Source of the DNA: an uncultured Nostoc sp.
GTDB taxonomy: Bacteria > Cyanobacteriota > Cyanobacteriia > Cyanobacteriales > Nostocaceae
Assembly: GCF_937863485.1 (NCBI RefSeq)
Contig: NZ_CALMFY010000166.1
Span: 36,329 to 100,328 of the forward strand
Length of the DNA stretch: 64,000 nt
Direction: 5' to 3'
The notes under the pieces are model-generated. The model worked only from the letters and a program-made list of their open reading frames with translations, had not been told where the DNA came from and ran no database searches. Below are positions 1-8,397 of the stretch, in pieces. How positions within the stretch are numbered: position 1 is the first letter of the stretch; each line of letters starts with the position of its first letter. Position numbers and translations under genes: made by a program.

Positions 1-331
1 GCGATTGTAGCGACTTTTTATTTACAGCAGACTACAATAAGGCATTACAATGCCCACCCTACAATCTATTGTTACTACACAAAGTTGTCGTTTTCTTTCA
101 TGAAGAGTTTCTATACCAATCCGAGTTGAGTTAAAATCTCTAATCCACAACAGCGAGTTGACCTGGAAAATGTCAAAATTAAATGAGTTTTGCGTAGGCG
201 CATACTCCTACGGAGAAGCAAGCTACGCGTAGCGTCTCCTTGGCGCAGCCTCTCGTAGAGAAGAGTTGCGACTTGTCGCCAGACATCGCCACTTTACATA
301 ACGTGGATTTGAGATAACTAAGTTGAAATTT
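1..331. other. non-coding 5' flank with a dispersed repeat
   Basis: No convincing gene is visible before trpS. The stretch 184-265 is a dense cluster of short palindromes (for example gctacgcgtagc and ctctcgtagagaag) of the kind scattered through Nostoc genomes. A reading frame exists on the minus strand across it, but it is generated by the repeat and resembles no protein I know. Confidence 0.6.
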
Positions 332-1342
332 ATGGGCAAGCAACGTGTTCTTTCTGGAGTTCAACCAACAGGCAATTACCATCTAGGCAACTACTTGGGA
401 GCCATTCGCAACTGGGTAGAAGGTCAGAGCGAATACGAAAATTACCTTTTTGTGGCTGATTTGCACGCGATTACAGTGCCACACGACCCAATACAGTTGG
501 CCGCTGATACCTACACCCTTGCTGCGCTCTATCTAGCTTGTGGTCTTGATTTAAATCACTCCACCATCTTTGTCCAATCCCACGTTTCCGCCCACAGTGA
601 ACTTACTTGGTTGCTCAACTGCATTACACCTCTAAACTGGCTGCAAGATATGATCCAGTTCAAGGAAAAGGCACTCAAGCAGGGAGAAAATGTGAGTGCA
701 GGCTTATTGGATTACCCTGTGCTAATGGCGGCTGATATTTTGCTTTACCAAGCCGATAAAGTCCCAGTGGGTGAAGACCAAAAGCAACACTTGGAATTGA
801 CACGGGATATTGCAGCTCGGTTAAATCACCAATTTGGTAAACCAGATCAACCAGTTCTGAAGTTACCAGACCCTTTGATTCGCAAGGAAGGAGCAAGGGT
901 GATGAGTTTAGCAGACGGTACACGCAAAATGTCGAAGTCCGATCCTTCAGAGTTAAGCCGAATCAGTTTGCTAGATCCGCCAGAGCAGATTCAATACAAG
1001 ATTAAGCGTTGTAAAACTGATCCGATTCGTGGGCTGACTTTTGATGATCCAGCGCGTCCAGAGTGTAATAACTTGTTAACGCTCTATACATTGCTTTCTG
1101 GTAAGAGAAAGGAAGATGTAGCAGTTGAGTGTCATGATATGGGCTGGGGACAATTTAAGCCATTATTGACAGACACGATAATTGAGTCCCTGAAGCCAAT
1201 CCAAGAAAAATATCAGTCAATAACGGCGGACAAAAGCTATTTGGAATCTGTGTTGCGGGATGGAGGGGAAAAAGCTAGAGCGATCGCAAATCAAACTTTA
1301 TCACAAGTAAAAACTGCTTTAGGCTACTCTCTTCCTTTATAG
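332..1342 (+). CDS. trpS: tryptophan--tRNA ligase
   Basis: Charges tRNA-Trp with tryptophan in the cytoplasm; a class I aminoacyl-tRNA synthetase. The HIGH-type signature is seen as HLGN at residues 17-20, and the KMSKS loop is intact at about 199-203 (RKMSKSDPSE). The length of 336 residues is normal for bacterial TrpS. An in-frame TTG at 323 would add three residues, but the ATG at 332 gives the usual MGKQRVLSGVQPTG N-terminus and is preferred. It stands alone, with a MetF-family gene starting 57 bases downstream on the same strand, so co-transcription is possible. Confidence 0.96.
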   Translation: MGKQRVLSGVQPTGNYHLGNYLGAIRNWVEGQSEYENYLFVADLHAITVPHDPIQLAADTYTLAALYLACGLDLNHSTIFVQSHVSAHSELTWLLNCITPLNWLQDMIQFKEKALKQGENVSAGLLDYPVLMAADILLYQADKVPVGEDQKQHLELTRDIAARLNHQFGKPDQPVLKLPDPLIRKEGARVMSLADGTRKMSKSDPSELSRISLLDPPEQIQYKIKRCKTDPIRGLTFDDPARPECNNLLTLYTLLSGKRKEDVAVECHDMGWGQFKPLLTDTIIESLKPIQEKYQSITADKSYLESVLRDGGEKARAIANQTLSQVKTALGYSLPL

Positions 1343-1399
1343 GTTTTCCCTTCAGGTGTGATTTGCTATACCATTTAATAAATGGAAATTCTTAATTTT

Positions 1400-2320
1400 A
1401 TGCATTACACCCATAGCCGCACAGCCTTCAAGAGAGCTGTACAAGCAGGTGAATTTTTAGTTACCGCCGAGGTAGCACCGCCGAAAGGGGGAGATCCAGC
1501 CCACATGATTCAAATGGCGGCGACTCTTAAGGGAAGGGTTCATGCTGTTAATGTTACTGATGGTAGCCGTGCAATGTTACGGATGTCTTCATTAATGGCG
1601 TCGGTGATTTTGTCACAAAACGGCATAGAGCCGATTTGTCAAGTTGCTTGCCGCGATCGCAACCGCATTGGTTTACAAGCTGATTTGATGGGCGCTCATG
1701 CTTTGGGCATCCATAACATTTTAGCTTTGACTGGCGACCCAGTAAAAGCAGGCGATCATGCAGATGCCAAATCAGTATTTGATTTGGAAGCTGTGCGACT
1801 GCTGCAACTAATTCGGAAGATGAATCAAGGCGTTGATTGCAACGAGAAACCCTTGACTGATGGAGCGCTAGATTTATTTGTTGGTGCAGCGGTAGATCCG
1901 CAATGTAAAAGTTGGTCGGGTTTACAAAGTCGATTTGAACGCAAAATCGAAGCAGGAGCGCAGTTTTTTCAAAGTCAGTTGATTACCGATTTTGACCTGC
2001 TAGAAAAGTTTATGGACACAATTGCTGCTGGCTATAAAAAACCGATTTTGGCAGGAATTTTTCTGTTAAAATCGGCGAAAAATGCCCAGTTTATTAATAG
2101 GTGTGTTCCGGGTGTAAATATTCCCCAACATATTATTGATAGATTGGCAAAAGCCAAAGACCCTTTTGAGGAAGGGATAAAAATTGCCGCCGAGCAAGTG
2201 CAAATAGCGCGGCAATTATGTCAGGGAGTCCATGTGATGGCGGTGAAGCGTGAAGATGCGATCGCGCCAATTTTGGATTTAGCTGGGGTTGCTCCAGTTA
2301 ATCAGTTGGTATCCAAGTAA
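1400..2320 (+). CDS. methylenetetrahydrofolate reductase (MetF) family protein
   Basis: A TIM-barrel flavoprotein of the MetF family, expected to reduce 5,10-methylene-THF to 5-methyl-THF for methionine synthesis. Family features seen are TAEVAPPKGGDP near the N-terminus (the conserved early Glu and substrate loop), NVTDGSRA, and the folate-binding region ALTGDPVKAGDH at about residues 110-121. The length of 306 residues fits. An upstream in-frame ATG at 1382 would add six residues; the start MHYTHSRTAFKRA at 1400 looks more natural. An intrinsic terminator follows at 2347-2375. The exact electron donor and whether this is the main cellular MTHFR cannot be told from sequence. Confidence 0.85.
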   Translation: MHYTHSRTAFKRAVQAGEFLVTAEVAPPKGGDPAHMIQMAATLKGRVHAVNVTDGSRAMLRMSSLMASVILSQNGIEPICQVACRDRNRIGLQADLMGAHALGIHNILALTGDPVKAGDHADAKSVFDLEAVRLLQLIRKMNQGVDCNEKPLTDGALDLFVGAAVDPQCKSWSGLQSRFERKIEAGAQFFQSQLITDFDLLEKFMDTIAAGYKKPILAGIFLLKSAKNAQFINRCVPGVNIPQHIIDRLAKAKDPFEEGIKIAAEQVQIARQLCQGVHVMAVKREDAIAPILDLAGVAPVNQLVSK

Positions 2321-2346
2321 ACGAAATGATGGATTTTTTTATTAAA

Positions 2347-2375
2347 GTAGATGGAAGCAACCATCTGCTTTTTTT
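2347..2375 (+). terminator. rho-independent terminator after the metF-like gene
   Basis: A hairpin with arms agtagatgg and ccatctgctt (one G-T wobble) and a six-base loop is followed directly by a run of T residues. It lies 26 bases past the stop codon and separates the trpS/metF-like pair from the Rpn-type nuclease gene. Confidence 0.8.
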
Positions 2376-2447
2376 ATGCTGAATCAGATGCGTCAACACT
2401 ATTTTTGATAAACTTTCAATATCCAATTTTCGCTTGACTAAATCCAG

Positions 2448-3257
2448 GTGCAAACTGACAAAATATTTTATAGCTTATTTCAAGCTTTTCCTAGCATATT
2501 TTTTACGATAATTTGCGATCCGACTGTCAATGTCAACGCCTATGAATTTGTTTCAGTCGAACTAAAAGAAATTGCTTTTAGGATTGATGGGGTATTCATC
2601 CCCACAAATCAAACTACAAATCAACCACTGTACTTTGTGGAAGTCCAGTTTCAATTAGACTCAACTTTTTATAAACGCTTTTTTGCCGAAATCTTTCTTT
2701 ACTTGCGTCAAAACGAATCAGTAAATTTTTGGCGTGCTGTTGTTATTTATCCGCAACGAAGTTTAGATCCCACCGATCAGTTACCGTATGAGTTGCTGCT
2801 AAACAGTTCACAAGTGCAACGCATTTATCTAAATGAATTAGATACGGGGGAGAACTCACTTCAAGTTGCGATCGTTAAATTAATTATTGAAAGAGAAGAG
2901 ACGGCCGTTGACAAAGGTAAAGAATTGATTTTACAAGCAAGACAACAACTGACAGATGAAGCAACCAGAAGGCAAATTGTAGAATTAATAAAGACTATCC
3001 TGTTGTACAAATTTACCCGGTTAAGCCGAGAGGAGTTAGCAGAAATGTTGGGTATAGACGATGAATTCAAAAAGACAAGGATGTATCAATCAATCAAGCA
3101 AGACGGCTTGGAAGAAGGTCGCCAGGAAGGTCGCCAACAAGCTAAATTAGAAGCTATTCCCCGGTTGTTGGCATTGGGGTTGAGTGCAGAACAAGTGGCG
3201 GTGGCTCTCGATTTGACAGTGGCACAAGTACAGGAAGCCCAAAATCAGTCTGGCTGA
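2448..3257 (+). CDS. Rpn family (DUF2887) putative recombination-promoting nuclease
   Basis: A 269-residue protein with the cyanobacterial DUF2887/Rpn look: N-terminal TDKIFYSLFQAFPSIFF, then a PD-(D/E)xK-type core with DGVFIPTN and YFVEVQFQLD (Asp and Glu-x-Gln, residues about 48-68). After about residue 215 comes an EEGRQEGRQQAK spacer and a short helix-turn-helix-like tail (LGLSAEQVAVALDLTVAQVQ). Rpn proteins are DNA nucleases related to transposases and are often present in many copies per cyanobacterial genome. The start is a GTG at 2448; no ATG precedes the conserved N-terminus. Cellular role unknown. Confidence 0.85.
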   Translation: MQTDKIFYSLFQAFPSIFFTIICDPTVNVNAYEFVSVELKEIAFRIDGVFIPTNQTTNQPLYFVEVQFQLDSTFYKRFFAEIFLYLRQNESVNFWRAVVIYPQRSLDPTDQLPYELLLNSSQVQRIYLNELDTGENSLQVAIVKLIIEREETAVDKGKELILQARQQLTDEATRRQIVELIKTILLYKFTRLSREELAEMLGIDDEFKKTRMYQSIKQDGLEEGRQEGRQQAKLEAIPRLLALGLSAEQVAVALDLTVAQVQEAQNQSG

Positions 3258-3400
3258 TAGTGGGCGCTACTTGAGTATTGCGCTTTATCTTTGGAAACAC
3301 TCTGCTATATATTGCTTAAGCAAAGCGTGCAAGATATCAATAAAATTTTTTACCTGAAGTGCGACGCCGAACAGCCCGTCGTCGCAGTTAAACACTTGGG

Positions 3401-3646
3401 TTACATCTTACCGTGTTGCAGCACTTCTTGTAGATGTCGGCGAACCTCTTGTGCGTGTTCAATATCAGATTGGCGCAATTTTTGGAACAACTCTACACAA
3501 GGCTGAGAACCTACTTGCTCTGCATCTTTGATGTAAATATCATAAGCTTTAACGGCTTCAGCCTTGTTGTGCAATACGGTGATAAAATCGTACTCTAAGT
3601 TGCTAATTGGTTCTTGAGACTGTCCGTTACCTGTATTTGTAGTCAT
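3401..3646 (-). CDS. conserved hypothetical protein, small helical
   Basis: An 81-residue soluble protein, rich in charged and helix-forming residues (ISNLEYDFITVLHNKAEA, DIEHAQEVRRHLQEVLQ). The middle looks like one helical pair of a ferritin-like or DUF2383-like fold, but that is inference. The gene is real rather than a shadow: the ATG at 3646 is preceded on the minus strand by AGAGGG at a good distance, and the composition is protein-like. I recognise it as a type conserved in Nostocales but cannot name a function. Confidence 0.7.
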   Translation of the reverse strand: MTTNTGNGQSQEPISNLEYDFITVLHNKAEAVKAYDIYIKDAEQVGSQPCVELFQKLRQSDIEHAQEVRRHLQEVLQHGKM

Positions 3647-3861
3647 TGCTTGACCCTCTTTTAGAATTTCTAATTAACTTTATACTCACCCTTCAAGAGC
3701 GATTCATCTCCCCAAAAGAGTATAGTTGAATACGTCGGAAGTACCTTATGAGGGTAAGTTAGGTACTAATACTTCTGGCTTAACAGTCGTCAAAAAAACC
3801 GATATGGTTTCAACTCTTTCTCCCTACTCTCCCACTCCTCACTCCCTAATTTCATAGAAGT

Positions 3862-4410
3862 TTATCCAAGAGGTTGATTTTCATCACATTGACGTGAATA
3901 CTGCAATTCCAACTCATTTTGCCGTTCCCTATCTCCTCTATACACAATCGGGCACAACTTAGTGTTAGCGCTCATACAATCCATGTGTGGCGTCTTAGCA
4001 CAGACCACAAGTAATCCACCCAAAACAAACAACAAACCACAAATTGCAGCTGTATTAACCCAAGAAATTTCCAGCGCTCCCTGAACTACTACTTCTCGCA
4101 GTAGAGATACAATTGTTACCTCAACTGCTACTCCCACAGAGATACTATGTTCTTGCAAGTAGACCATTAACAGTCGAAATAACTCGACTAAAATCAACAC
4201 GAATAGGATTTTTGCAGTCACATGTTTATAATCCAGTTGCTGCGTAATGGCGATAAATAACCCCCACAATTGCATCAGCATGACGGCAAACAAAGCCAAA
4301 CACAAGACAATCACAATTAAGTCTTGAAAGGCTTCCATGTTGCGAACAATTGAGTGCCGATCAAGCCAGCGATCAGAAAATAAAAATCGACTCTTCAGGC
4401 GCTTTTGCAT
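3862..4410 (-). CDS. PsiE-like phosphate-starvation-inducible membrane protein
   Basis: A 182-residue integral membrane protein with four hydrophobic segments (about residues 30-55, 63-84, 90-106 and 119-140). The pattern VLILVELFRLLMVYLQEHSISVGVAVEVTIVSLLREVV is, in its central part (LLMVYLQEH, LLREVV), typical of the PsiE family (DUF/PF06146). PsiE is induced by phosphate starvation in E. coli; its biochemical role is unknown. The C-terminal tail carries three cysteines (DCMSANTKLC, SRQC). An alternative start is the Met at residue 25. It is followed by the TPR gene on the same strand, but about 90 bases separate them. Confidence 0.75.
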   Translation of the reverse strand: MQKRLKSRFLFSDRWLDRHSIVRNMEAFQDLIVIVLCLALFAVMLMQLWGLFIAITQQLDYKHVTAKILFVLILVELFRLLMVYLQEHSISVGVAVEVTIVSLLREVVVQGALEISWVNTAAICGLLFVLGGLLVVCAKTPHMDCMSANTKLCPIVYRGDRERQNELELQYSRQCDENQPLG

Positions 4411-4499
4411 GTACGTTTCATTCCAATCGGGACAAGTTAAGACAACACCAGCGAGTCAACCCAATAGTTTTATGTTATGCAATATTAAGCTTTTGTGCT

Positions 4500-5423
4500 T
4501 CAGCGAGGTTGGTAATTTAAATTTTGTACCTGTTGTAACAATTGCTCGGCATTTTTTGCCCACTGGAGATTACCTTGAGCATTGTATAAATCTCTGGCAA
4601 ATTGGAATACTTGTACTGCATCTCCATATTGCTGTAGCTGCATAAAAACTAACCCTGCACCATAATAAGCGTTGGGATAGTTGGAATTAGCTTCGGCTGA
4701 TTTTCTAAAAGCTTCTAATGCCTCTTGTGATTTGCGTTGCTGAAACAAAATTGAACCAAGATTGTAGTAAGCTTCTGGATACTTCGGATTAATTTTTACT
4801 GCCTGATTAAAGGCATTTCTTGCTTGCTCAAGTTTACCTTGTTGGAGATAACACATCCCCATATGATAAGGTGGTTCTGGTGCATTTTTGCTATATTCTA
4901 TGGCTTTTTTAAAAGATGCGATCGCTCGCTCACAATCTCGTTGCTGTTCTCGCACCAACCCCAAGTTATAATGGGCAAATCCTAGTTTGGGATCAAGTTC
5001 TAGGGCGCGTTGCAAATAATCGTTAGCTAACTTTAAATTATTACCTTCTAACAACGCACCACCTAAATTAGCAAAAGCAGGAGCAAATTTGGGATCGGCT
5101 TGCGTCGCTCGATAAAATGCATCCGCAGAGGGTTGTAATTGTCCCGTTTGTCGGAATGCTAGCCCTAAATTATAGTGCGCTGGTGCTAATGTCGGATCTA
5201 ATTGGGCTGCTTGTTTAAAGGCTGCGATCGCATCTTGTACCCTTCCCGCCTGAATTTCCTGTAAACCTTGGTTTAACCAGTTTATGGCAGTTTTACCTTT
5301 AGATTGTGCCAGCTTTGAGGGGACAGGAGGAGATAAAGAAAGAGAAGGTGAAGGAATGCTAACAACCAGTAAAGTCAAACTTACTAACCCTGCTATACGA
5401 TATTTAGATAATGATAATCCCAT
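4500..5423 (-). CDS. tetratricopeptide repeat protein, exported
   Basis: A 307-residue protein with an N-terminal signal-like hydrophobic segment (residues about 11-25, VSLTLLVVSIPSPSLSL) and then about seven TPR units covering residues 50-300, seen from recurring AHYNLGLAF, AFANLGGALL, PYHMGMCYL and AYYNLGSILF cores spaced 34 residues apart. It probably acts as a periplasmic or lumenal scaffold for protein contacts; the partner is unknown. The start at 5423 has AGGA six bases upstream and is favoured over an ATG seven codons earlier. Confidence 0.85.
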   Translation of the reverse strand: MGLSLSKYRIAGLVSLTLLVVSIPSPSLSLSPPVPSKLAQSKGKTAINWLNQGLQEIQAGRVQDAIAAFKQAAQLDPTLAPAHYNLGLAFRQTGQLQPSADAFYRATQADPKFAPAFANLGGALLEGNNLKLANDYLQRALELDPKLGFAHYNLGLVREQQRDCERAIASFKKAIEYSKNAPEPPYHMGMCYLQQGKLEQARNAFNQAVKINPKYPEAYYNLGSILFQQRKSQEALEAFRKSAEANSNYPNAYYGAGLVFMQLQQYGDAVQVFQFARDLYNAQGNLQWAKNAEQLLQQVQNLNYQPR

Positions 5424-5690
5424 TGATTTCCTAACTTGCAACACTTTCAGTTAAATTTACTTCATCAGAAGTTTTTTACAAAAATTTTTAATTTGCTATG
5501 AAAGTTTGTGATAGTTAACTTTTCTTAAGCTAAATCTTACGACAGACTACAATTTTTTGAAGTTTCGATTAAAGGGAGGATAATAACAAATTAAAGAAGG
5601 GGTAATTTTGACTCCAGAGAACCATTTTTTATCCCTGATATATACAGCAGAATAATGCGGTTAGGAAAGACTTACCGCAAGGGGGGTTTT

Positions 5691-7739
5691 ATGAACGAAA
5701 AAGTAAAATCGGGTTCGCGGAATGTTGCAATCGTCGGTCCTTATTTAAGTGGAAAAACCACTTTACTAGAAAGCTTGTTATTTGTCACAGGGGCAATTTC
5801 CCGCAAAGGGAGTATTAAGGATAGCAATACAGTGGGAGATAGTGCTGCCGAGTCGCGCGATCGCCACATGAGTGTAGAAGTCAGCGCTGCTAGCACTGAG
5901 TATAGCGGCATTCGCTTCACTTTTATAGACTGTCCGGGAAGTGTAGAATTTGCCCAAGAAACGTACAATGCTTTAATCGGAGTGGATGCGGCAATTGTAG
6001 TTTGCGAACCCATACGCGAACGAGTCCTTACCCTTGCCCCTCTATTTAAATTCCTAGACGATTGGGAAATTCCCCACCTCGTCTTTGTCAACAAAATGGA
6101 TCGGGCAAATATTCACGTTTTGGAAACATTACACGCCCTGAAAGCAGTATCTAGCCGTCCCCTGGTAGCGCATCAATATCCGATCATGAACGGGGAACAA
6201 CTCACCGGCTTTATTGATATGGTGAGTGAACAGGCATATCAATATCATCCAGGCGCACCTGCTGACCCCATCTCCTTTCCCGAAAGCTTAAAAGAAGAAG
6301 AACATATAGCACGGGCAGAAATGCTCGAAGCATTAGCAAATTTTGACGACCATTTACTCGAAGAACTTTTAGAAGACATCGAGCCACCCCAAGAGGAAAT
6401 CCTCAAAGATTTAAAAATGGAATTAGGGGCAGATTTGGTAGTGCCCGTTTTCTTTGGTGTGGCAGAACAAGATTATGGTGTTAGACCTCTATTAGAAGCC
6501 TTGTTACGGGAAGCCCCCGAACCAGAAACCACAGCAGAACGTCGCTTAAAAAACTTAAAAGGTGATACACCTCTAGCGCAGGTATTAAAAACTTACTACA
6601 CTCCCCAAGGTGGCAAACTCTCTCTGGTGCGTGTTTGGCGGGGCAAATTAACTGATGGTATTGTCCTCAATGGGATTCGGACTGGTGGAATTTACCGCCT
6701 CATGGGACAACAACAGCAGTTTGTTAACCAAGTTAGTGCTGGTGAAATTGTCGGATTGAGCCGTTTAGAAGGAATCAAGACAGGGGATACAATCTCTATA
6801 GAACAGCAGTCTGCAATAGAATTACCCAAAGCTGTACAGTTGGAACCAGTGTATGCTCTGGCGATCACACCAGAAAAGCGCAACGATGAAGTTAAACTCA
6901 GCGGTGCCATTACCAAGTTATTGGAAGAAGACTGCTCACTTGCGTGGGAACAACACGGCGATACTCACGAAGTAATCTTGTGGGGTCAAGGCGAGATTCA
7001 TTTGCAAGTCACTCTAGACAGACTGCGCCGCAAATATAACCTACCGATGACAACCCATTTACCGCAAGTGCCTTACAAAGAAACCATCCGCAAAACGGTG
7101 GCTTCAGTTCATGGGCGCTACAAGCATCAAAGCGGTGGTCACGGACAGTTTGGTGATGTTTTTCTCGAAATCAAGCCTTTACCACGCGGTACAGGTTTCA
7201 ATTTTAATGAAACCATTGTCGGCGGCGTGGTTCCCAAACAGTACATTCCTGGGGTGGAAATGGGCGTGCGGGAATTTCTAACGCATGGGCCTTTGGGCTT
7301 CCCAATAGTCGATGTGGCGGTAACTCTGACTAATGGTTCGTATCACAACGTTGACAGTTCCGAACAAGCTTTTAAGCAAGCTGCCCGATTGGCAATGCAA
7401 ACGGGGATACCCCAAGCGGAACCTACCCTGTTAGAACCAATTCTGCGGGTGGATGTGACGACACCTAGCGAATTTACCTCCAAAGTGCTGCAACTGTTGA
7501 GTGGTAGACGGGGGCAAATTTTAGGTTATGAGGGTAAAAACGATTGGCAAGGCTGGGATAATGTCTCTGCATACTTGCCACAAGCAGAGATGCAAAACTT
7601 TATTGTAGAGCTGCGATCGCTCACTCTTGGCGTTGGTTCCTTCCACTGGGAATATGACCATCTTCAGGAAGTGCCAGAAAAGCTTGCCGAGCGTGTCATT
7701 CACAGCAATGGTAATGGTGGTAACGCCAACGGCAAATAA
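5691..7739 (+). CDS. elongation factor G-like GTPase (EF-G paralogue)
   Basis: A 682-residue translational GTPase with all five EF-G domains: P-loop GPYLSGKTT at residues 16-24, G3 DCPG, G4 NKMD, then domain II (LSLVRVWRGKLTDG), domain IV (GRYKHQSGGHGQFGDVFLE) and domain V (GRRGQILGYEG). The divergent P-loop and the short switch region set it apart from canonical FusA, so it is likely the second cyanobacterial EF-G-like gene rather than the essential one. The start at 5691 has a strong GGGGGG Shine-Dalgarno tract; an in-frame ATG at 5655 lacks one. Confidence 0.85.
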   Translation: MNEKVKSGSRNVAIVGPYLSGKTTLLESLLFVTGAISRKGSIKDSNTVGDSAAESRDRHMSVEVSAASTEYSGIRFTFIDCPGSVEFAQETYNALIGVDAAIVVCEPIRERVLTLAPLFKFLDDWEIPHLVFVNKMDRANIHVLETLHALKAVSSRPLVAHQYPIMNGEQLTGFIDMVSEQAYQYHPGAPADPISFPESLKEEEHIARAEMLEALANFDDHLLEELLEDIEPPQEEILKDLKMELGADLVVPVFFGVAEQDYGVRPLLEALLREAPEPETTAERRLKNLKGDTPLAQVLKTYYTPQGGKLSLVRVWRGKLTDGIVLNGIRTGGIYRLMGQQQQFVNQVSAGEIVGLSRLEGIKTGDTISIEQQSAIELPKAVQLEPVYALAITPEKRNDEVKLSGAITKLLEEDCSLAWEQHGDTHEVILWGQGEIHLQVTLDRLRRKYNLPMTTHLPQVPYKETIRKTVASVHGRYKHQSGGHGQFGDVFLEIKPLPRGTGFNFNETIVGGVVPKQYIPGVEMGVREFLTHGPLGFPIVDVAVTLTNGSYHNVDSSEQAFKQAARLAMQTGIPQAEPTLLEPILRVDVTTPSEFTSKVLQLLSGRRGQILGYEGKNDWQGWDNVSAYLPQAEMQNFIVELRSLTLGVGSFHWEYDHLQEVPEKLAERVIHSNGNGGNANGK

Positions 7740-7751
7740 TTTTGGATTTTG

Positions 7752-7812
7752 GATTTTAGATTTTGGATTAATCTAAAATCAACACTAGCCCGGAACTTTA
7801 AGTTTCGGGCTA
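7752..7812. terminator. two adjacent hairpins between convergent genes
   Basis: A perfect hairpin with arms gattttagat and atctaaaatc (7752-7780) is followed by a second with arms tagcccggaac and gtttcgggcta (7786-7812). They sit between the EF-G-like gene and the convergent hicA gene, so they probably act as a two-way transcription barrier. There is no long T run, so the mechanism is uncertain. Confidence 0.5.
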
Positions 7813-7837
7813 ATAACTAAAGTCTAATAAATCGTTG

Positions 7838-8041
7838 TCAGTCTATATCTTCTTCAGTAAGACCTGCATCCTTTAGCAGTCCTTTCAGTGTTCCAATAGG
7901 TAAATCGCGATTGCCATAAACAGGAATAGAGAGAATGACACCTTTGTTGGCATAAATATGGTGACTGCCAGAAATCTGTTTCAGGTTCCAGCCATACCGT
8001 TTAAGAATTTTACATAAGGCTTTACCAGAAACAGATTTCAT
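7838..8041 (-). CDS. HicA family mRNA interferase toxin
   Basis: A 67-residue HicA protein. The family's double-stranded-RNA-binding-like fold and catalytic histidine are seen in the motif ISGSHHIYANKG (His about 27-28), preceded by SGKALCKILKRYGW and followed by LPIGTLKGLLKDAGLTEED. HicA toxins cleave mRNA and are neutralised by HicB. It is the second gene of a two-gene unit; its ATG overlaps the stop codon of the HicB gene by four bases, typical of translational coupling. All key residues are present, so it is probably functional. Confidence 0.9.
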   Translation of the reverse strand: MKSVSGKALCKILKRYGWNLKQISGSHHIYANKGVILSIPVYGNRDLPIGTLKGLLKDAGLTEEDID

Positions 8042-8238
8042 AGAGATATTTCAATCAACTGTTTATCAGGTTCAAGTTCTTCCTGCTGGCTAGCAACTTC
8101 AAGCCAACCCTGAATCGCATCTTTAAGCATTTCTAACAAGTGTTCGTAGCTTTCTCCCCATGTGTGACACCCTGGTAGGGCTGGTACTGAAGCACACCAC
8201 ACATCATTTTCTTGCCAGATAACGGCTTTGATTTTCAT
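8038..8238 (-). CDS. HicB family antitoxin
   Basis: A 66-residue HicB-type antitoxin with the partial RNase H-like fold (IKAVIWQENDVWCASVPALPGCHTWGESYEHLLEMLKDAIQGW is the diagnostic layout; the core is VPALPGCHTWG). No C-terminal DNA-binding domain is present, so autoregulation may need other contacts. Here the antitoxin gene comes first and the toxin second, with an ATGA overlap. It is divergent from the unrecognised nuclease-like gene at 8398, with a 159-base shared upstream region. Confidence 0.88.
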   Translation of the reverse strand: MKIKAVIWQENDVWCASVPALPGCHTWGESYEHLLEMLKDAIQGWLEVASQQEELEPDKQLIEISL

Positions 8239-8397
8239 GATAAATATAAAGAATCTGTAGATTGTACTTCATGTAATAAAAAATACGAAAAATTGTGTAA
8301 GATGTTTGTAATCACTTTAGGTTAAGTATTTATATTTATGATGTGAAGTCGTAGGTAAGCACTACCACTAAGCAAGCACTCAAGGAGAAAAACGTTA

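Noticed and set aside
3291-3506. Plus-strand frame of 71 codons after the Rpn gene
   Set aside because: It overlaps the better-supported minus-strand gene at 3401-3646 and its Cys-rich end is a reverse reading of that gene.
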